From contig NZ_JAHOPF010000006.1 of the NCBI RefSeq assembly GCF_019038595.1, positions 1 to 64,000 on the forward strand: DNA of 64,000 nucleotides. The letters run 5' to 3'. The position numbers were made by a program, and so were the translations under genes. The stretch's first letter is position 1; each line of letters starts with the position of its first letter. Source of the DNA: Kaistella soli. Lineage in GTDB: Bacteria; Bacteroidota; Bacteroidia; Flavobacteriales; Weeksellaceae. Of this stretch, positions 26,388 through 33,594 are shown piece by piece. The notes beneath the pieces were generated by a model that was given only the letters and a program-made list of their open reading frames with translations, had not been told where the DNA came from and made no database searches.

Positions 26388-27179
26388 TTAAAAACTCTTT
26401 TTTTGAACCATTCCATTTTTAATCATTTCAGCATCAATTTGAATTATTAATTCTGTAATCACAACTAACGCATTTGAGAAAGTTTCAAATTTAGTTGGAA
26501 GAGCATCTCTGTCTCTCAAATGTGGAGTGAATTTTTTCCCAAAAGTATTTGCATATTTAGTGTCAACTTTTCCATGATTGTGTATAAAAAGATGTCGCAT
26601 TTCAAGGTACATTAAAGCCTCGTCAGTAACGGTTGTAGGAATGTTTACTTTTGTATCCTTAAGAATTTTTTCTAATAACTTGTTAGTGCTTCTTAAATCT
26701 TCAATACTTCTGAAAATATTATTGACAATTTTTTCTTGAATATTTTCATAATTACCCAATCGAACTATTTCCGCATATGTTATAGTTAAGTTTTCCTTGT
26801 CTTCTCCATTCTTATTTATTACTGCTTTTCCAACAACAAGCATTGGATTTTTGGCATACATTTCTTTGGTTATTCCCTGCAAATAAGCAGTAAATAAATT
26901 GAAAAGTCTGATTATTGAGAATTCAATATTCTTTTTTTGAGAATGTTTTATTAAAGCACTTTGCTGTTTAACTGGGTGATTTAGACGATTGTAATCATCC
27001 TCGGAAATTAATAAAGCTTTATTTATATGTAATTCTTTATCCATTGTCTTTTTTAAGACTTTTGAGGTTTGAATTAAGGATGCATCTAGAAGTTGAATAT
27101 GCGTTTGTAAAAAATCTATTGCTCCTCGAAATTGTTGCAGTGAAGTTGTCTCTTTAAAATCTGGTTGTTTTTTTGCCAT
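26388..27179 (-). CDS. HEPN-type helical protein with Rx4H motif
   Basis: 263 residues, no named family recognised. All-helical. Near the C-terminus EALMYLEMRHLFIHNHGKVD holds R195-HLFI-H200, the Rx4H active-site pattern of HEPN ribonucleases, in the RiboL-PSP-like context 'MRH.FIHN.G'. A Lys/Glu-rich N-terminus precedes. HEPN proteins commonly act as RNases in toxin-antitoxin and abortive-infection systems. No partner gene is adjacent on the same strand. The gene ends at a repeated spacer and starts near junction 2. Confidence 0.6.
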   Translation of the reverse strand: MAKKQPDFKETTSLQQFRGAIDFLQTHIQLLDASLIQTSKVLKKTMDKELHINKALLISEDDYNRLNHPVKQQSALIKHSQKKNIEFSIIRLFNLFTAYLQGITKEMYAKNPMLVVGKAVINKNGEDKENLTITYAEIVRLGNYENIQEKIVNNIFRSIEDLRSTNKLLEKILKDTKVNIPTTVTDEALMYLEMRHLFIHNHGKVDTKYANTFGKKFTPHLRDRDALPTKFETFSNALVVITELIIQIDAEMIKNGMVQKKSF

Positions 27180-27192
27180 AATGTTGTTTTAG

Positions 27193-27207
27193 TAAATATA
27201 TGCAAAT
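27193..27207 (-). promoter_or_regulatory. Cassette-run junction 2 (diverged)
   Basis: The stretch TAAATATATGCAAAT corresponds to CAAATATACGCAAAT at junction 1 (21292-21306) and CAAATATACTCAT at junction 3. The minus-strand element is TATATTTA, one base off TAnnTTTG. The GTTAGC core next to it is not preserved. It lies 14 nt upstream of the HEPN gene. Confidence 0.4.
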
Positions 27208-27334
27208 TATTAAACTACAAAGAATAATTATATCAGTGTAAATTGCTTTACATTAATCCCATCACAATTACAAACATCTGTAATTATTTGCTAACCAGGC
27301 CTTTTTTTCAGTTTATACAGAATACTCAAGTCAC

Positions 27335-27363
27335 CGAAAAAAGGTCTTTTCACCCTTTTTTCG
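27335..27363. terminator. Conserved hairpin of peptide module 2
   Basis: Stem CGAAAAAAGG / CCTTTTTTCG around TCTTTTCAC, with the shared core GGTCTTTTCACCC. The base changes are compensatory relative to copy 1, so the pairing is kept although the sequence differs. Confidence 0.55.
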
Positions 27364-27372
27364 ATAATAGTA

Positions 27373-27401
27373 TTTGTGGAAATTTGCTGTGCATATATTT
27401 G
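27373..27401 (+). promoter_or_regulatory. Promoter of peptide gene 2 (TTTG-N17-TATATTTG)
   Basis: TTTG at 27373 and TATATTTG at 27394, spaced 17 nt, 15 nt before the ATG. Fits the Bacteroidota primary sigma consensus with slightly short spacing. Confidence 0.6.
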
Positions 27402-27416
27402 TAAAAAACAACAGTT

Positions 27417-27578
27417 ATGAAAACACTGAAAATCTACAACATCATTGCCTCTATCCTAATCGTATTATTGGTTATATGGGTGAAAAAACTTCGAAAGGAC
27501 ATAAACGAGACTGAAACATTATTGGAGCAGTGCTCTACACGATATTACGATGAACTTAAGAAAGACGGTGTTTTTTAA
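27417..27578 (+). CDS. 53-residue single-pass membrane peptide, family copy 2
   Basis: MKTLKIYNIIASILIVLLVI, WVKKLRKDINETETLLEQCS, TRYYDELKKDGVF. It differs from copy 1 at three residues (V29I, S30N, N45D) while many third codon positions differ. One membrane helix (7-22), Cys39 conserved. This copy has an intact downstream partner starting 2 nt after its stop, so the pair is one transcription unit under the promoter at 27373. Confidence 0.78.
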   Translation: MKTLKIYNIIASILIVLLVIWVKKLRKDINETETLLEQCSTRYYDELKKDGVF

Positions 27579-27580
27579 AG

Positions 27581-27793
27581 ATGACTAAGGAAATATCTTT
27601 TTACGATTTTACAAACCTATTGGAAGAACAGCAATTTGAATTGGTATTTACCGAAGGAGAATTTATTGATTTCCGAGATGTAGGAAGTAGTAAGTTTGTT
27701 TTGTACAAACTTTACAGTTTTTTTATAGAACTACAATATGATATATTACAAAATAGTATTGTAAATAAAGTTGTCTTTCAAAATGAAAGGTAA
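27581..27793 (+). CDS. 70-residue partner protein of the membrane peptide
   Basis: MTKEISFYDFTNLLEEQQFE..., acidic, soluble-looking, mixed alpha/beta, with GEFIDFRDVGSSKFVLYKLY. No family recognised. It begins 2 nt after the peptide gene. Its decayed relatives follow peptide copies 1 (21701) and 3 (33595), always in the same place, so the pair is an ancestral unit. Phe/Tyr/Glu-rich small partners such as this can be antitoxins or adaptors, but nothing proves that here. Confidence 0.65.
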   Translation: MTKEISFYDFTNLLEEQQFELVFTEGEFIDFRDVGSSKFVLYKLYSFFIELQYDILQNSIVNKVVFQNER

Positions 27794-28030
27794 CTATTTA
27801 TACAAAAGTTTTTCAGCCGATGACAAATATATGTATCTGAAACAGAGGTTCTGCTGTATTCTGAAGCAATCGGAAAGTTAATCAAAATCCCTAACCTACT
27901 CTAGGTTTCCTTAAAACAAAATTCCGAAGGTACTATCTTAAAAAACAAATTTTACTCTAAGTTATTTTACATAATTTTGCCATTGCAGAGAGGAAGCATA
28001 CTGTGATCTTTCACTGGATGTTTACCTTGT

Positions 28031-28054
28031 ATAGCCTCACATTGCTGAGGCTAT
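28031..28054 (+). terminator. Terminator hairpin downstream of the peptide/partner pair
   Basis: Stem ATAGCCTCA / TGAGGCTAT around CATTGC, followed by TTTGTTT. It would stop plus-strand transcription before the IS110 gene, or be part of the IS end. The 27794-28061 gap holds nothing else I recognise. Confidence 0.65.
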
Positions 28055-28061
28055 TTTGTTT

Positions 28062-29108
28062 CTACGAAACAAGCAGAGAAGGAAGCTCCTGTTCCTTTTC
28101 TTGGATTTTCACTTTTTCAGGGTCGTATGGCTGATTGTTTTTGTATAAGGAATAAATAATTACAAGTAGTTTTTTCTGCACTGCAACATAACTTTTCATC
28201 TTTATCCCGTGATTTGAAAATGTACGGTTATATAAATTTAGAAAGGGAGCTTCCTTGCATTTTACAACCGTAAACGCAGGCATGAATAAAATCCGCCGTA
28301 TACGGGAATTTCCTTTTTTTGATATTTTGGTTTTTCCCACCCTTTTTCCTGACTGATTCTCTATCACATCGTACCCGGAAAAATATACAAGCTGCCTGGA
28401 ACTTTCAAATAAAGAAAACCCGTTGGTTTCCGCTAATACCGTAGCCAGAGAAAGAATTCCTACTCCTTTTATTTTACAAATATTCTCTACTTTCTGCATT
28501 ACTTCAGAATTGGATTCCAAATGTTTTTCAATTTGTTCTGCCAGCTCTTTCAGCTGCTTCGTGAAAAGTTTAATGACCTGTTCAAGCTGTTTCACAATGG
28601 CTTTGTTTATATACATGGAACTTTTTAATGAATGAAGTTGATTTCTATAAACCGTAATCTGCTCCTGTACATTCTGGTATTGACGAGTAAACTGTCTCAG
28701 TTCGTAAAAATATTTGCCCATTGGTTCCCACATCTTGAGGCTTTGTTCTGCTCCCATTTGTGCCAAACCTTTTGCGTCAATAGAATCATTTTTAGACTTG
28801 AGCCCAAGTGCCTGCAAATACTTCTTCGCCTTGTTTGGAAGAACTACCGAGACTTTATATTCTTTTTCAAAAAGGAAAAGTGCACACGATTCGTAATAGA
28901 CACCTGTTGCTTCCATACAGATTACCAAGGCAATATCTTTCTGCCTATGGTTTTTGATAATCCAGTCGGACAATAAATTAAATCCTTTGGGATTGTTAGA
29001 AACCGTAACGGTAGATTGTACCGTCACTTTTTGACCCATGTCGATACTGCTGAAACAGCAGTCGATTTTTTGGCTTGAAATATCAAGCCCGACAGAATAC
29101 TTTAGCAT
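28062..29108 (-). CDS. IS110-family transposase, complete
   Basis: 348 residues, normal length. The N-terminal RuvC-like DEDD domain has D9 in VGLDISSQKID, E66 in CMEATGVYYES and D108/D111 in KSKNDSIDAKGLAQ. A coiled-coil middle follows (about 130-210), then the transposase-20 domain with KIKGVGILSLATVLAETNGF, SRQLVYFSGYDVIENQSGKR, KTKISKKGNSRIRRILFM. A catalytic serine is expected in that region (S252 or S263 region). This family moves by a serine/DEDD recombinase guided by an RNA from the element's non-coding end. It is the only intact transposase in the window. Confidence 0.95.
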   Translation of the reverse strand: MLKYSVGLDISSQKIDCCFSSIDMGQKVTVQSTVTVSNNPKGFNLLSDWIIKNHRQKDIALVICMEATGVYYESCALFLFEKEYKVSVVLPNKAKKYLQALGLKSKNDSIDAKGLAQMGAEQSLKMWEPMGKYFYELRQFTRQYQNVQEQITVYRNQLHSLKSSMYINKAIVKQLEQVIKLFTKQLKELAEQIEKHLESNSEVMQKVENICKIKGVGILSLATVLAETNGFSLFESSRQLVYFSGYDVIENQSGKRVGKTKISKKGNSRIRRILFMPAFTVVKCKEAPFLNLYNRTFSNHGIKMKSYVAVQKKLLVIIYSLYKNNQPYDPEKVKIQEKEQELPSLLVS

Positions 29109-29372
29109 AATAAATGGTTTTTGTAAATAAACGATAACCAGTTTTTGCCTTCACTCATATTTTATACAACATCAATCTGAAAAAGAGAGTGCTTAAGTAC
29201 TAATTGAAGCTCTAGTGGTTAAAAGCAAGGATGTTTTTCCTTCGGAGCGATATCGTAAAAACGTATCTGTCGGGAGAGCAAGTTTCATCCTTGTCTGTTT
29301 ATTTAATATTTATATTAACAAAGATATGAGTCGGGAGACTTCAGAAAGCGGGGGATTATTGCTGCATTCTTG
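29109..29372 (-). ncRNA. IS110 non-coding end, candidate guide (bridge) RNA region
   Basis: 264 bp upstream of the transposase with visible structure: CAAGGATG (29226-29233) pairs with CATCCTTG (29286-29293) around an interior containing the palindrome CGATATCG (29248-29255). GTCGGGAGA is repeated at about 29268 and 29331 (GTCGGGAGAGC / GTCGGGAGAC). IS110 elements encode a structured guide RNA in such an end. The exact boundaries and strand are inferred. Confidence 0.45.
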
Positions 29373-30338
29373 CTATGATGAAAGAATTGCAACATTATAA
29401 CTTTTTTGATTTATAATTTGATTTGTGAAATTTACTTTTTTATCAGACAAAATATTTTCAAAGTTTATATTAAAAATAATTCCATTTTGAATCTTAGTTA
29501 ATTCCAAATATTTAAGCATTTGATTAATATTATCTTGAACCATAGAATCTTGTAAACTCTTCATCTTTTTTATCTCTATTATAATTTTTTCACCAAATAT
29601 TTCAATAATAAAATCCGGTCTTATATTGCCTCCTTTAAATTTAATTTTAGGTTCTCTTTGCACTGAAATATTATCATCTGTAAGAAAATCTAAATATGCA
29701 CTAAAATATCCAATGATTTCATATTCATTAATTTTTCCATCAGATTGTTTTAGGTTATCATTTTTCTTAATGAAATCAATAATTATGCTAATTGCTTTAT
29801 CAATTGCTGTAAATTTGCTACTACTATTTTCTTTTATTTCCCTTAGTTTTTCTTTTTCTTTTTCAAGTATCTTTTCATAAATATTCGAGGCAATTTTTTC
29901 TTGAATTTGTTTTAGTAATAGATGAACAAAACTAGATACATTTATCAATGCCAAAAATGCTTCACTTTCGTCGAAAAATAATTTGAAATCGTGGGTGGAT
30001 TTATTTCTCCATTCTTGTCTGTAGTTTTTGAAAAGCTGTAAAACTCTTTCTCTAAAAATGTTTTCCTTTTCAAAGTAACTTTCAATTTCGTTTGGAGTTT
30101 TTTTTGAAACTTCTTCATCTGTTTTTCCCGCTAAAACTTTAAAAGATTCTTTTAAAGCTCCTTCAAATGCTTGATTACTTCGGTAAATAACATCATTAAA
30201 GAAATTATTATCGTTTTTGCCTTCTAAATAGTAATATTCAGCTCTATTGATATGATTAAAAATTGAATCTAAATAATTAGAATCATCATTTTCTTTAATT
30301 GTGGAAATTTGATTTTGAATTTCTTTAATTATATCCAT
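29373..30338 (-). CDS. HEPN-PD-(D/E)XK nuclease fusion protein
   Basis: 321 residues. The N-terminal helical domain (about 1-145) contains YRQEWRNKSTHDFKLFFDES with R111-NKST-H116, an Rx4H HEPN-type motif. A charged coiled-coil linker (about 145-195) leads to a C-terminal restriction-endonuclease-like domain: GNIRPDFIIEIFGEKIIIEI with D242 and E255-x-K257, the D...ExK metal site of PD-(D/E)XK nucleases. A protein that may cut both RNA and DNA suggests anti-phage defence. It lies between spacer site H and the IS110 end, the IS touching its 3' side, so the last few residues could have been changed by the insertion. Confidence 0.65.
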   Translation of the reverse strand: MDIIKEIQNQISTIKENDDSNYLDSIFNHINRAEYYYLEGKNDNNFFNDVIYRSNQAFEGALKESFKVLAGKTDEEVSKKTPNEIESYFEKENIFRERVLQLFKNYRQEWRNKSTHDFKLFFDESEAFLALINVSSFVHLLLKQIQEKIASNIYEKILEKEKEKLREIKENSSSKFTAIDKAISIIIDFIKKNDNLKQSDGKINEYEIIGYFSAYLDFLTDDNISVQREPKIKFKGGNIRPDFIIEIFGEKIIIEIKKMKSLQDSMVQDNINQMLKYLELTKIQNGIIFNINFENILSDKKVNFTNQIINQKSYNVAILSS

Positions 30339-30345
30339 ATTTTTC

Positions 30346-30524
30346 GTTAGGTTACAGCTAACAGTTGCAGCTGGGCGGGTTACGGGCTAAAGAAGCCGAA
30401 ACTTTCGATTAAGTACTGACTTTCTTTCATTTGCCTCTGGCGAACCTTCGGTTTCTTGTCTTTCAGACAAAGCGACCCAAGGCGAAGCCGAACAGAGCGA
30501 AGCTATAGCTTAGTTATTAGCCGC
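30346..30524. repeat. Cassette-boundary-like spacer (site H), attC-like
   Basis: 179 bp between two minus-strand genes. On the minus strand it opens with CTGCGGCTAATAACTAAGC (containing the stop codon of the 30517 gene) and closes with CTGTTAGCTGTAACCTAACG. It holds GC-rich paired segments (CTTCGGTTTCTTGTC, GGCGAAGCC, GCTTCGCTC) unlike the AT-rich genes. Outer GGCTAA/GTTAGC cores plus an internal fold are what attC-type recombination sites look like. Confidence 0.55.
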
Positions 30525-31596
30525 AGTTATTCTTTGAAATTACTCTTTTTAATCTTCTGAATATTTCCGGAAGATTTAATCTTAGTCCTTTATATTCAAA
30601 TTCTCGAATTGAAACAAGACCATCAAAAGTTTTTTCTTCATTTTTTATAATTTTTTCTTCAATGAAATTTTGCTTTTGAAAATTACTGAATTTTAAACTT
30701 TCAATTGTAGCATTCTTTGATTCAATCATTGAAGTTGCCAAAAGCAACTGTGATTTCAAATGAAATATGTTTGCCAATAACTGCTGAACACTTACATCTT
30801 TATATTCCATTGCTATTACTTCAAGGTTTTTGGCGTTTGGTAATGTGAGATAGAAAGCTAATAAATTATGAATATTTTGAAGTGCTTCAATGTCATTTTT
30901 TGGGGTTATTGTAAAAATGGTCTCACCTTGTTCTGATTTTAATTGTGACGAAATTTCAATTCCGTAATCCTCTAAAAATTTTGAAAAGTACACTAAATAT
31001 TGCTCGCAAACTTGTCTAATTTCCTCAGGAAAATTAAAAGTTTTTGTAATTGAATTAAGATTGAAAAATTTTGGATTTTCAAATATTTGTTTTAATTCAT
31101 TATTTATTATTGATAGAAAATTGTAGTATTCTGTTTCAATATTATTATCAAAATTTAGTTCTCCTTTAATATTAAATCCATCTTGAACAATATCCATCGG
31201 ATTTTTTAAATCAATAAATATATTATGGGGTGATAAAAGAGAAGAAAATTTTTCAAGAAACGAAATAAAAGTAAAAGTTTTGTCCCATTTTATTAAATCT
31301 GGAATAATATACCAAACAATTGTTTTCTCCTCCTCAAACCATATTTGATTAAATCCATCTTTATTCCACTCAAAATAGTGGAATTTATCACAATCAATAG
31401 GAACAATAATTGAATAAATATTTTCTTTAAAGAAATTTTTTAACGTAAAGTGTCTTGAAATTTCAAGGATATCTATTTCGGTATAAATTATAAATTCGCT
31501 GCCTTCATCACCAAAATCATCAGCTTTTCCAACAAGTTTTCCTTCAAAGTAAACATCATAATTGTTATCTTCTTTTTTCTTTATTTTTAAGTTCAT
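30517..31596 (-). CDS. Hypothetical protein, 359 residues
   Basis: No family recognised. The N-terminus is beta-rich and soluble (MNLKIKKKEDNNYDVYFEGK, LVGKADDFGDEGSEFIIYTE). The middle is mixed. The C-terminal third is helical with a coiled-coil-like stretch (QQLLANIFHLKSQLLLATSM, IESKNATIESLKFSNFQKQ), and the last part is basic (LPEIFRRLKRVISK). No signal peptide or membrane span. The stop codon TAA lies inside the recombination-like core GCGGCTAA. It is flanked on both sides by spacer repeats (sites H and G), so it fits a single-gene cassette. Confidence 0.6.
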   Translation of the reverse strand: MNLKIKKKEDNNYDVYFEGKLVGKADDFGDEGSEFIIYTEIDILEISRHFTLKNFFKENIYSIIVPIDCDKFHYFEWNKDGFNQIWFEEEKTIVWYIIPDLIKWDKTFTFISFLEKFSSLLSPHNIFIDLKNPMDIVQDGFNIKGELNFDNNIETEYYNFLSIINNELKQIFENPKFFNLNSITKTFNFPEEIRQVCEQYLVYFSKFLEDYGIEISSQLKSEQGETIFTITPKNDIEALQNIHNLLAFYLTLPNAKNLEVIAMEYKDVSVQQLLANIFHLKSQLLLATSMIESKNATIESLKFSNFQKQNFIEEKIIKNEEKTFDGLVSIREFEYKGLRLNLPEIFRRLKRVISKNNCG

Positions 31597-31624
31597 TCTT
31601 TGCGGAGTTTTGTGGAATAATTCT

Positions 31625-31911
31625 GACTAACGTCAAAATTAAAATATTGATTATTAACTTGTTCTAAATATGCCTTAGCTCTTAAAAGCATATTCAGTTT
31701 TTCCGAAATAGAGGAATTGCAGATAACTAAAAAGTATTGGCGAAATTCGGGCTGGATTTAAATGAAAGTTCAATTCAGACTGAACGTAGCCGATGATTTT
31801 TCAGATTGTCTAAATTAAATAAAAAAACAATATGAAAAGTAGCGGCGGTTAAACGTTACGAATAGTTCAATTTTGTATTTAACCCCGCTTTTATCATAGA
31901 ATATGTTAGCC
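31625..31911. repeat. Cassette-boundary-like spacer (site G), attC-like hairpin
   Basis: Bounded by GACTAAC (31625) and GTTAGCC (31905). The right part (31828-31905) folds as a long imperfect hairpin: ATGAAAAGTAGCGGCGGTTAAA on one arm (31832-31853) against TTTAACCCCGCTTTTATCAT on the other. This region (31597-31918) has no gene. Its right end matches site I. Confidence 0.6.
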
Positions 31912-31918
31912 GTAGTTT

Positions 31919-32992
31919 TTATTTATTCTCGATATAATTGTATATTTCTTTTGCTTTTTCTCTCATTTGTACGGCTTCATTAGTTGGTTTGAAGTTTTGT
32001 CTACCAGAATGAATTTTAATTTTCGAGATAGAAAATTTTGTTCGTAAATTACTTTTAGTTTGACCTACTATTATGCTGTTCGGTTCTTGAGGATTTTTGA
32101 ATTCTTTAGTAATAATTTTATTACCTTTTTCAAATTTTTTTGACTTTTCAAGAATAATTTCGAGATATTTTTTATTTACTTTTTCATCGAAATATAAATT
32201 CTCATTACAGTTTAATATTTGTAATATATTCAATTGATCAGCATCATTTTGGGTAATATCAACAAATTTCTCCTTGCTATTACCTATTTTATAAGTTGTT
32301 GAATCATAGAAAATTAATGAATATTTGTAATTTAAAGGAATAATTATTTTTACTCCTATCCAGCCATTTCCTGTGTATGAACCAAATTCCCACACAAATT
32401 TTTCCATAAGTGAATTATATCTAACTACAGGATTATCAGATGTTAAAAACGGATTTATATTTTCATTTACTAGTACTTTATATTGTAAATCCATATTAAG
32501 TTTAGCTAGATTTATTGATTGGTGAAAAATTACTCGATGGATATTTTCAGTTGTCAAAAATTCCTCAATTTTTTCAGTGTTTTGTTTTGCAAAAAATGAT
32601 GAATCCAATTTGTCCACATAACTAAATTGTTGCGAAAAAACATCTTTAAAGAGTTTTACATGAATTGGATTTCTTTCTTCTAGTAGAATGAAAAAATATA
32701 GTAATTCAAAATGTTCATCTGTGTATTGACGAGGAAGTTTATTTTTCAAAATTATATCCCTAAATAATGGAGCTGTCCTCTTTTCAGTTAAACAAAAAAA
32801 TTCTTCAAGTTCTCCATCTTTTCCATAGAAAAATCTTTTGGCACCTTGATGTTTGATTGGAACTCGTCCTTTGAAGAAATTTGAATCTAAATTGAAAATT
32901 CCCATTTCTTTTTGATTCTGTTTAAATGAAAAATTTCTAAAATAGAATTTAGGCACAAAATGTTGATTTGCTTTTTCTGTGATACTGGTCAT
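31919..32992 (-). CDS. DUF4238 family protein
   Basis: 357 residues from ATG 32992. A start seven codons upstream (33013) would make the protein read through the repeat GTTAGCCG, so the inner ATG is preferred. N-terminal NQHFVPKFYFRNFS is the hallmark of DUF4238, followed by LEEFFCLTEKRTAPLF and, midway, NPFLTSDNPVVRYN, the second conserved block. The C-terminus is basic. The role of DUF4238 is unknown; these genes are common in genomic islands. The gene sits tightly between inverted repeats: GTTAGCCGTAGTTTTT at 31905-31920 and, facing it, AAATTACGGCTAAC at 32994-33007. Confidence 0.78.
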   Translation of the reverse strand: MTSITEKANQHFVPKFYFRNFSFKQNQKEMGIFNLDSNFFKGRVPIKHQGAKRFFYGKDGELEEFFCLTEKRTAPLFRDIILKNKLPRQYTDEHFELLYFFILLEERNPIHVKLFKDVFSQQFSYVDKLDSSFFAKQNTEKIEEFLTTENIHRVIFHQSINLAKLNMDLQYKVLVNENINPFLTSDNPVVRYNSLMEKFVWEFGSYTGNGWIGVKIIIPLNYKYSLIFYDSTTYKIGNSKEKFVDITQNDADQLNILQILNCNENLYFDEKVNKKYLEIILEKSKKFEKGNKIITKEFKNPQEPNSIIVGQTKSNLRTKFSISKIKIHSGRQNFKPTNEAVQMREKAKEIYNYIENK

Positions 32993-32993
32993 A

Positions 32994-33018
32994 AAATTAC
33001 GGCTAACACTCAAATATA
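32994..33018 (-). promoter_or_regulatory. Cassette-run junction 3: TATATTTG promoter element and GTTAGCC core
   Basis: Minus strand: TATATTTG (33011-33018) then AGTGTTAGCCGTAATTT, directly followed by the DUF4238 start codon. The GTTAGCCGTAATTT part is the inverted repeat of the sequence at the other end of the gene. Same order as at junction 1. Confidence 0.6.
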
Positions 33019-33059
33019 CTCATTTCCTCACAATAAACCTTATGGTTTCCTGCAAAAAC

Positions 33060-33085
33060 AAAATCCCAACTTTCGTCAGGATTTT
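33060..33085 (-). terminator. Terminator hairpin after the 48-residue Pro/Lys-rich gene
   Basis: On the minus strand AAAATCCTGAC, GAAA loop, GTTGGGATTTT, then TGTTTTTG. It lies 4 nt after the stop of the small gene at 33089. Confidence 0.65.
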
Positions 33086-33088
33086 AAC

Positions 33089-33235
33089 TTATTTCGAATC
33101 CCTTGGCTTATGTTCATGCGGTTTTAATTTAGGATGTTTTGGCTGGTTAGGAGGATTAACTCTTGGTCTTTCATCTGGTGTTCCATCTTTCTTTTTCGGT
33201 TTGGGGCCAGGTTTAATAGTTTCAATTGTATTCAT
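33089..33235 (-). CDS. 48-residue Pro/Lys-rich peptide
   Basis: Below normal gene-calling size. MNTIETIKPGPKPKKKDG, TPDERPRVNPPNQPKHPK, LKPHEHKPRDSK: highly charged, 10 prolines, no hydrophobic stretch, probably disordered. It has its own terminator right behind it, and the amino-acid bias is far from chance in AT-rich DNA. It may be a secreted or regulatory peptide; no family recognised. The opposite-strand frame over it (32979-33377) lacks support. Confidence 0.55.
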   Translation of the reverse strand: MNTIETIKPGPKPKKKDGTPDERPRVNPPNQPKHPKLKPHEHKPRDSK

Positions 33236-33351
33236 AATATTTGTTTATAAAAATAAAGATATCACTAAACTATTACCCTACCTTACGGTTTCCCGTAAAC
33301 AAAAAAAATACTTTTTGCTGATTACAAATCTTAAAAAGTATTTCGCGTGCC

Positions 33352-33372
33352 AAAAGGTCTTTTCACCCTTTT
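33352..33372. terminator. Conserved hairpin of peptide module 3
   Basis: AAAAGG (33352) / CCTTTT (33367) around TCTTTTCAC, with the shared core GGTCTTTTCACCC. The stem is shorter than in the other two copies. Confidence 0.45.
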
Positions 33373-33384
33373 TCTAATGTAAAT

Positions 33385-33415
33385 TTTGCTACAGTCATCA
33401 GTCTAATTAAATTTG
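33385..33415 (+). promoter_or_regulatory. Promoter of peptide gene 3 (TTTG-N19-TAAATTTG)
   Basis: TTTG at 33385-33388 and TAAATTTG at 33408-33415 with exactly 19 nt between: a perfect match to the Bacteroidota consensus. It lies 15 nt before the ATG. Confidence 0.75.
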
Positions 33416-33430
33416 TAAAAAACAACAGAT

Positions 33431-33592
33431 ATGAAAACACTGAAAATCTACAACATTATTGCCTCTGTTATGATCGTGTTATTAGTAATATGGGTGAAGA
33501 AACTGCAAAAAGATGTTAGTGAGAATGAAACTTTATTGGAGCAGTGCTCTACACGGTATTACGGCGAACTTAAGAAAGACGGTGTTTTTTAA
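33431..33592 (+). CDS. 53-residue single-pass membrane peptide, family copy 3
   Basis: MKTLKIYNIIASVMIVLLVI, WVKKLQKDVSENETLLEQCS, TRYYGELKKDGVF. Same length and layout as copies 1 and 2. Residue changes are few and conservative (IL to VM in the helix, R26Q, T32N). It keeps a perfect promoter although its downstream partner has decayed, so the peptide seems to be the part under selection. Confidence 0.78.
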   Translation: MKTLKIYNIIASVMIVLLVIWVKKLQKDVSENETLLEQCSTRYYGELKKDGVF

Positions 33593-33594
33593 AG

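Noticed and set aside
32979-33377. 132-residue plus-strand frame with hydrophobic stretches
   Set aside because: It runs antisense through the DUF4238 start, a terminator, the 48-residue gene and the conserved hairpin; no ribosome site and no protein-like conservation.
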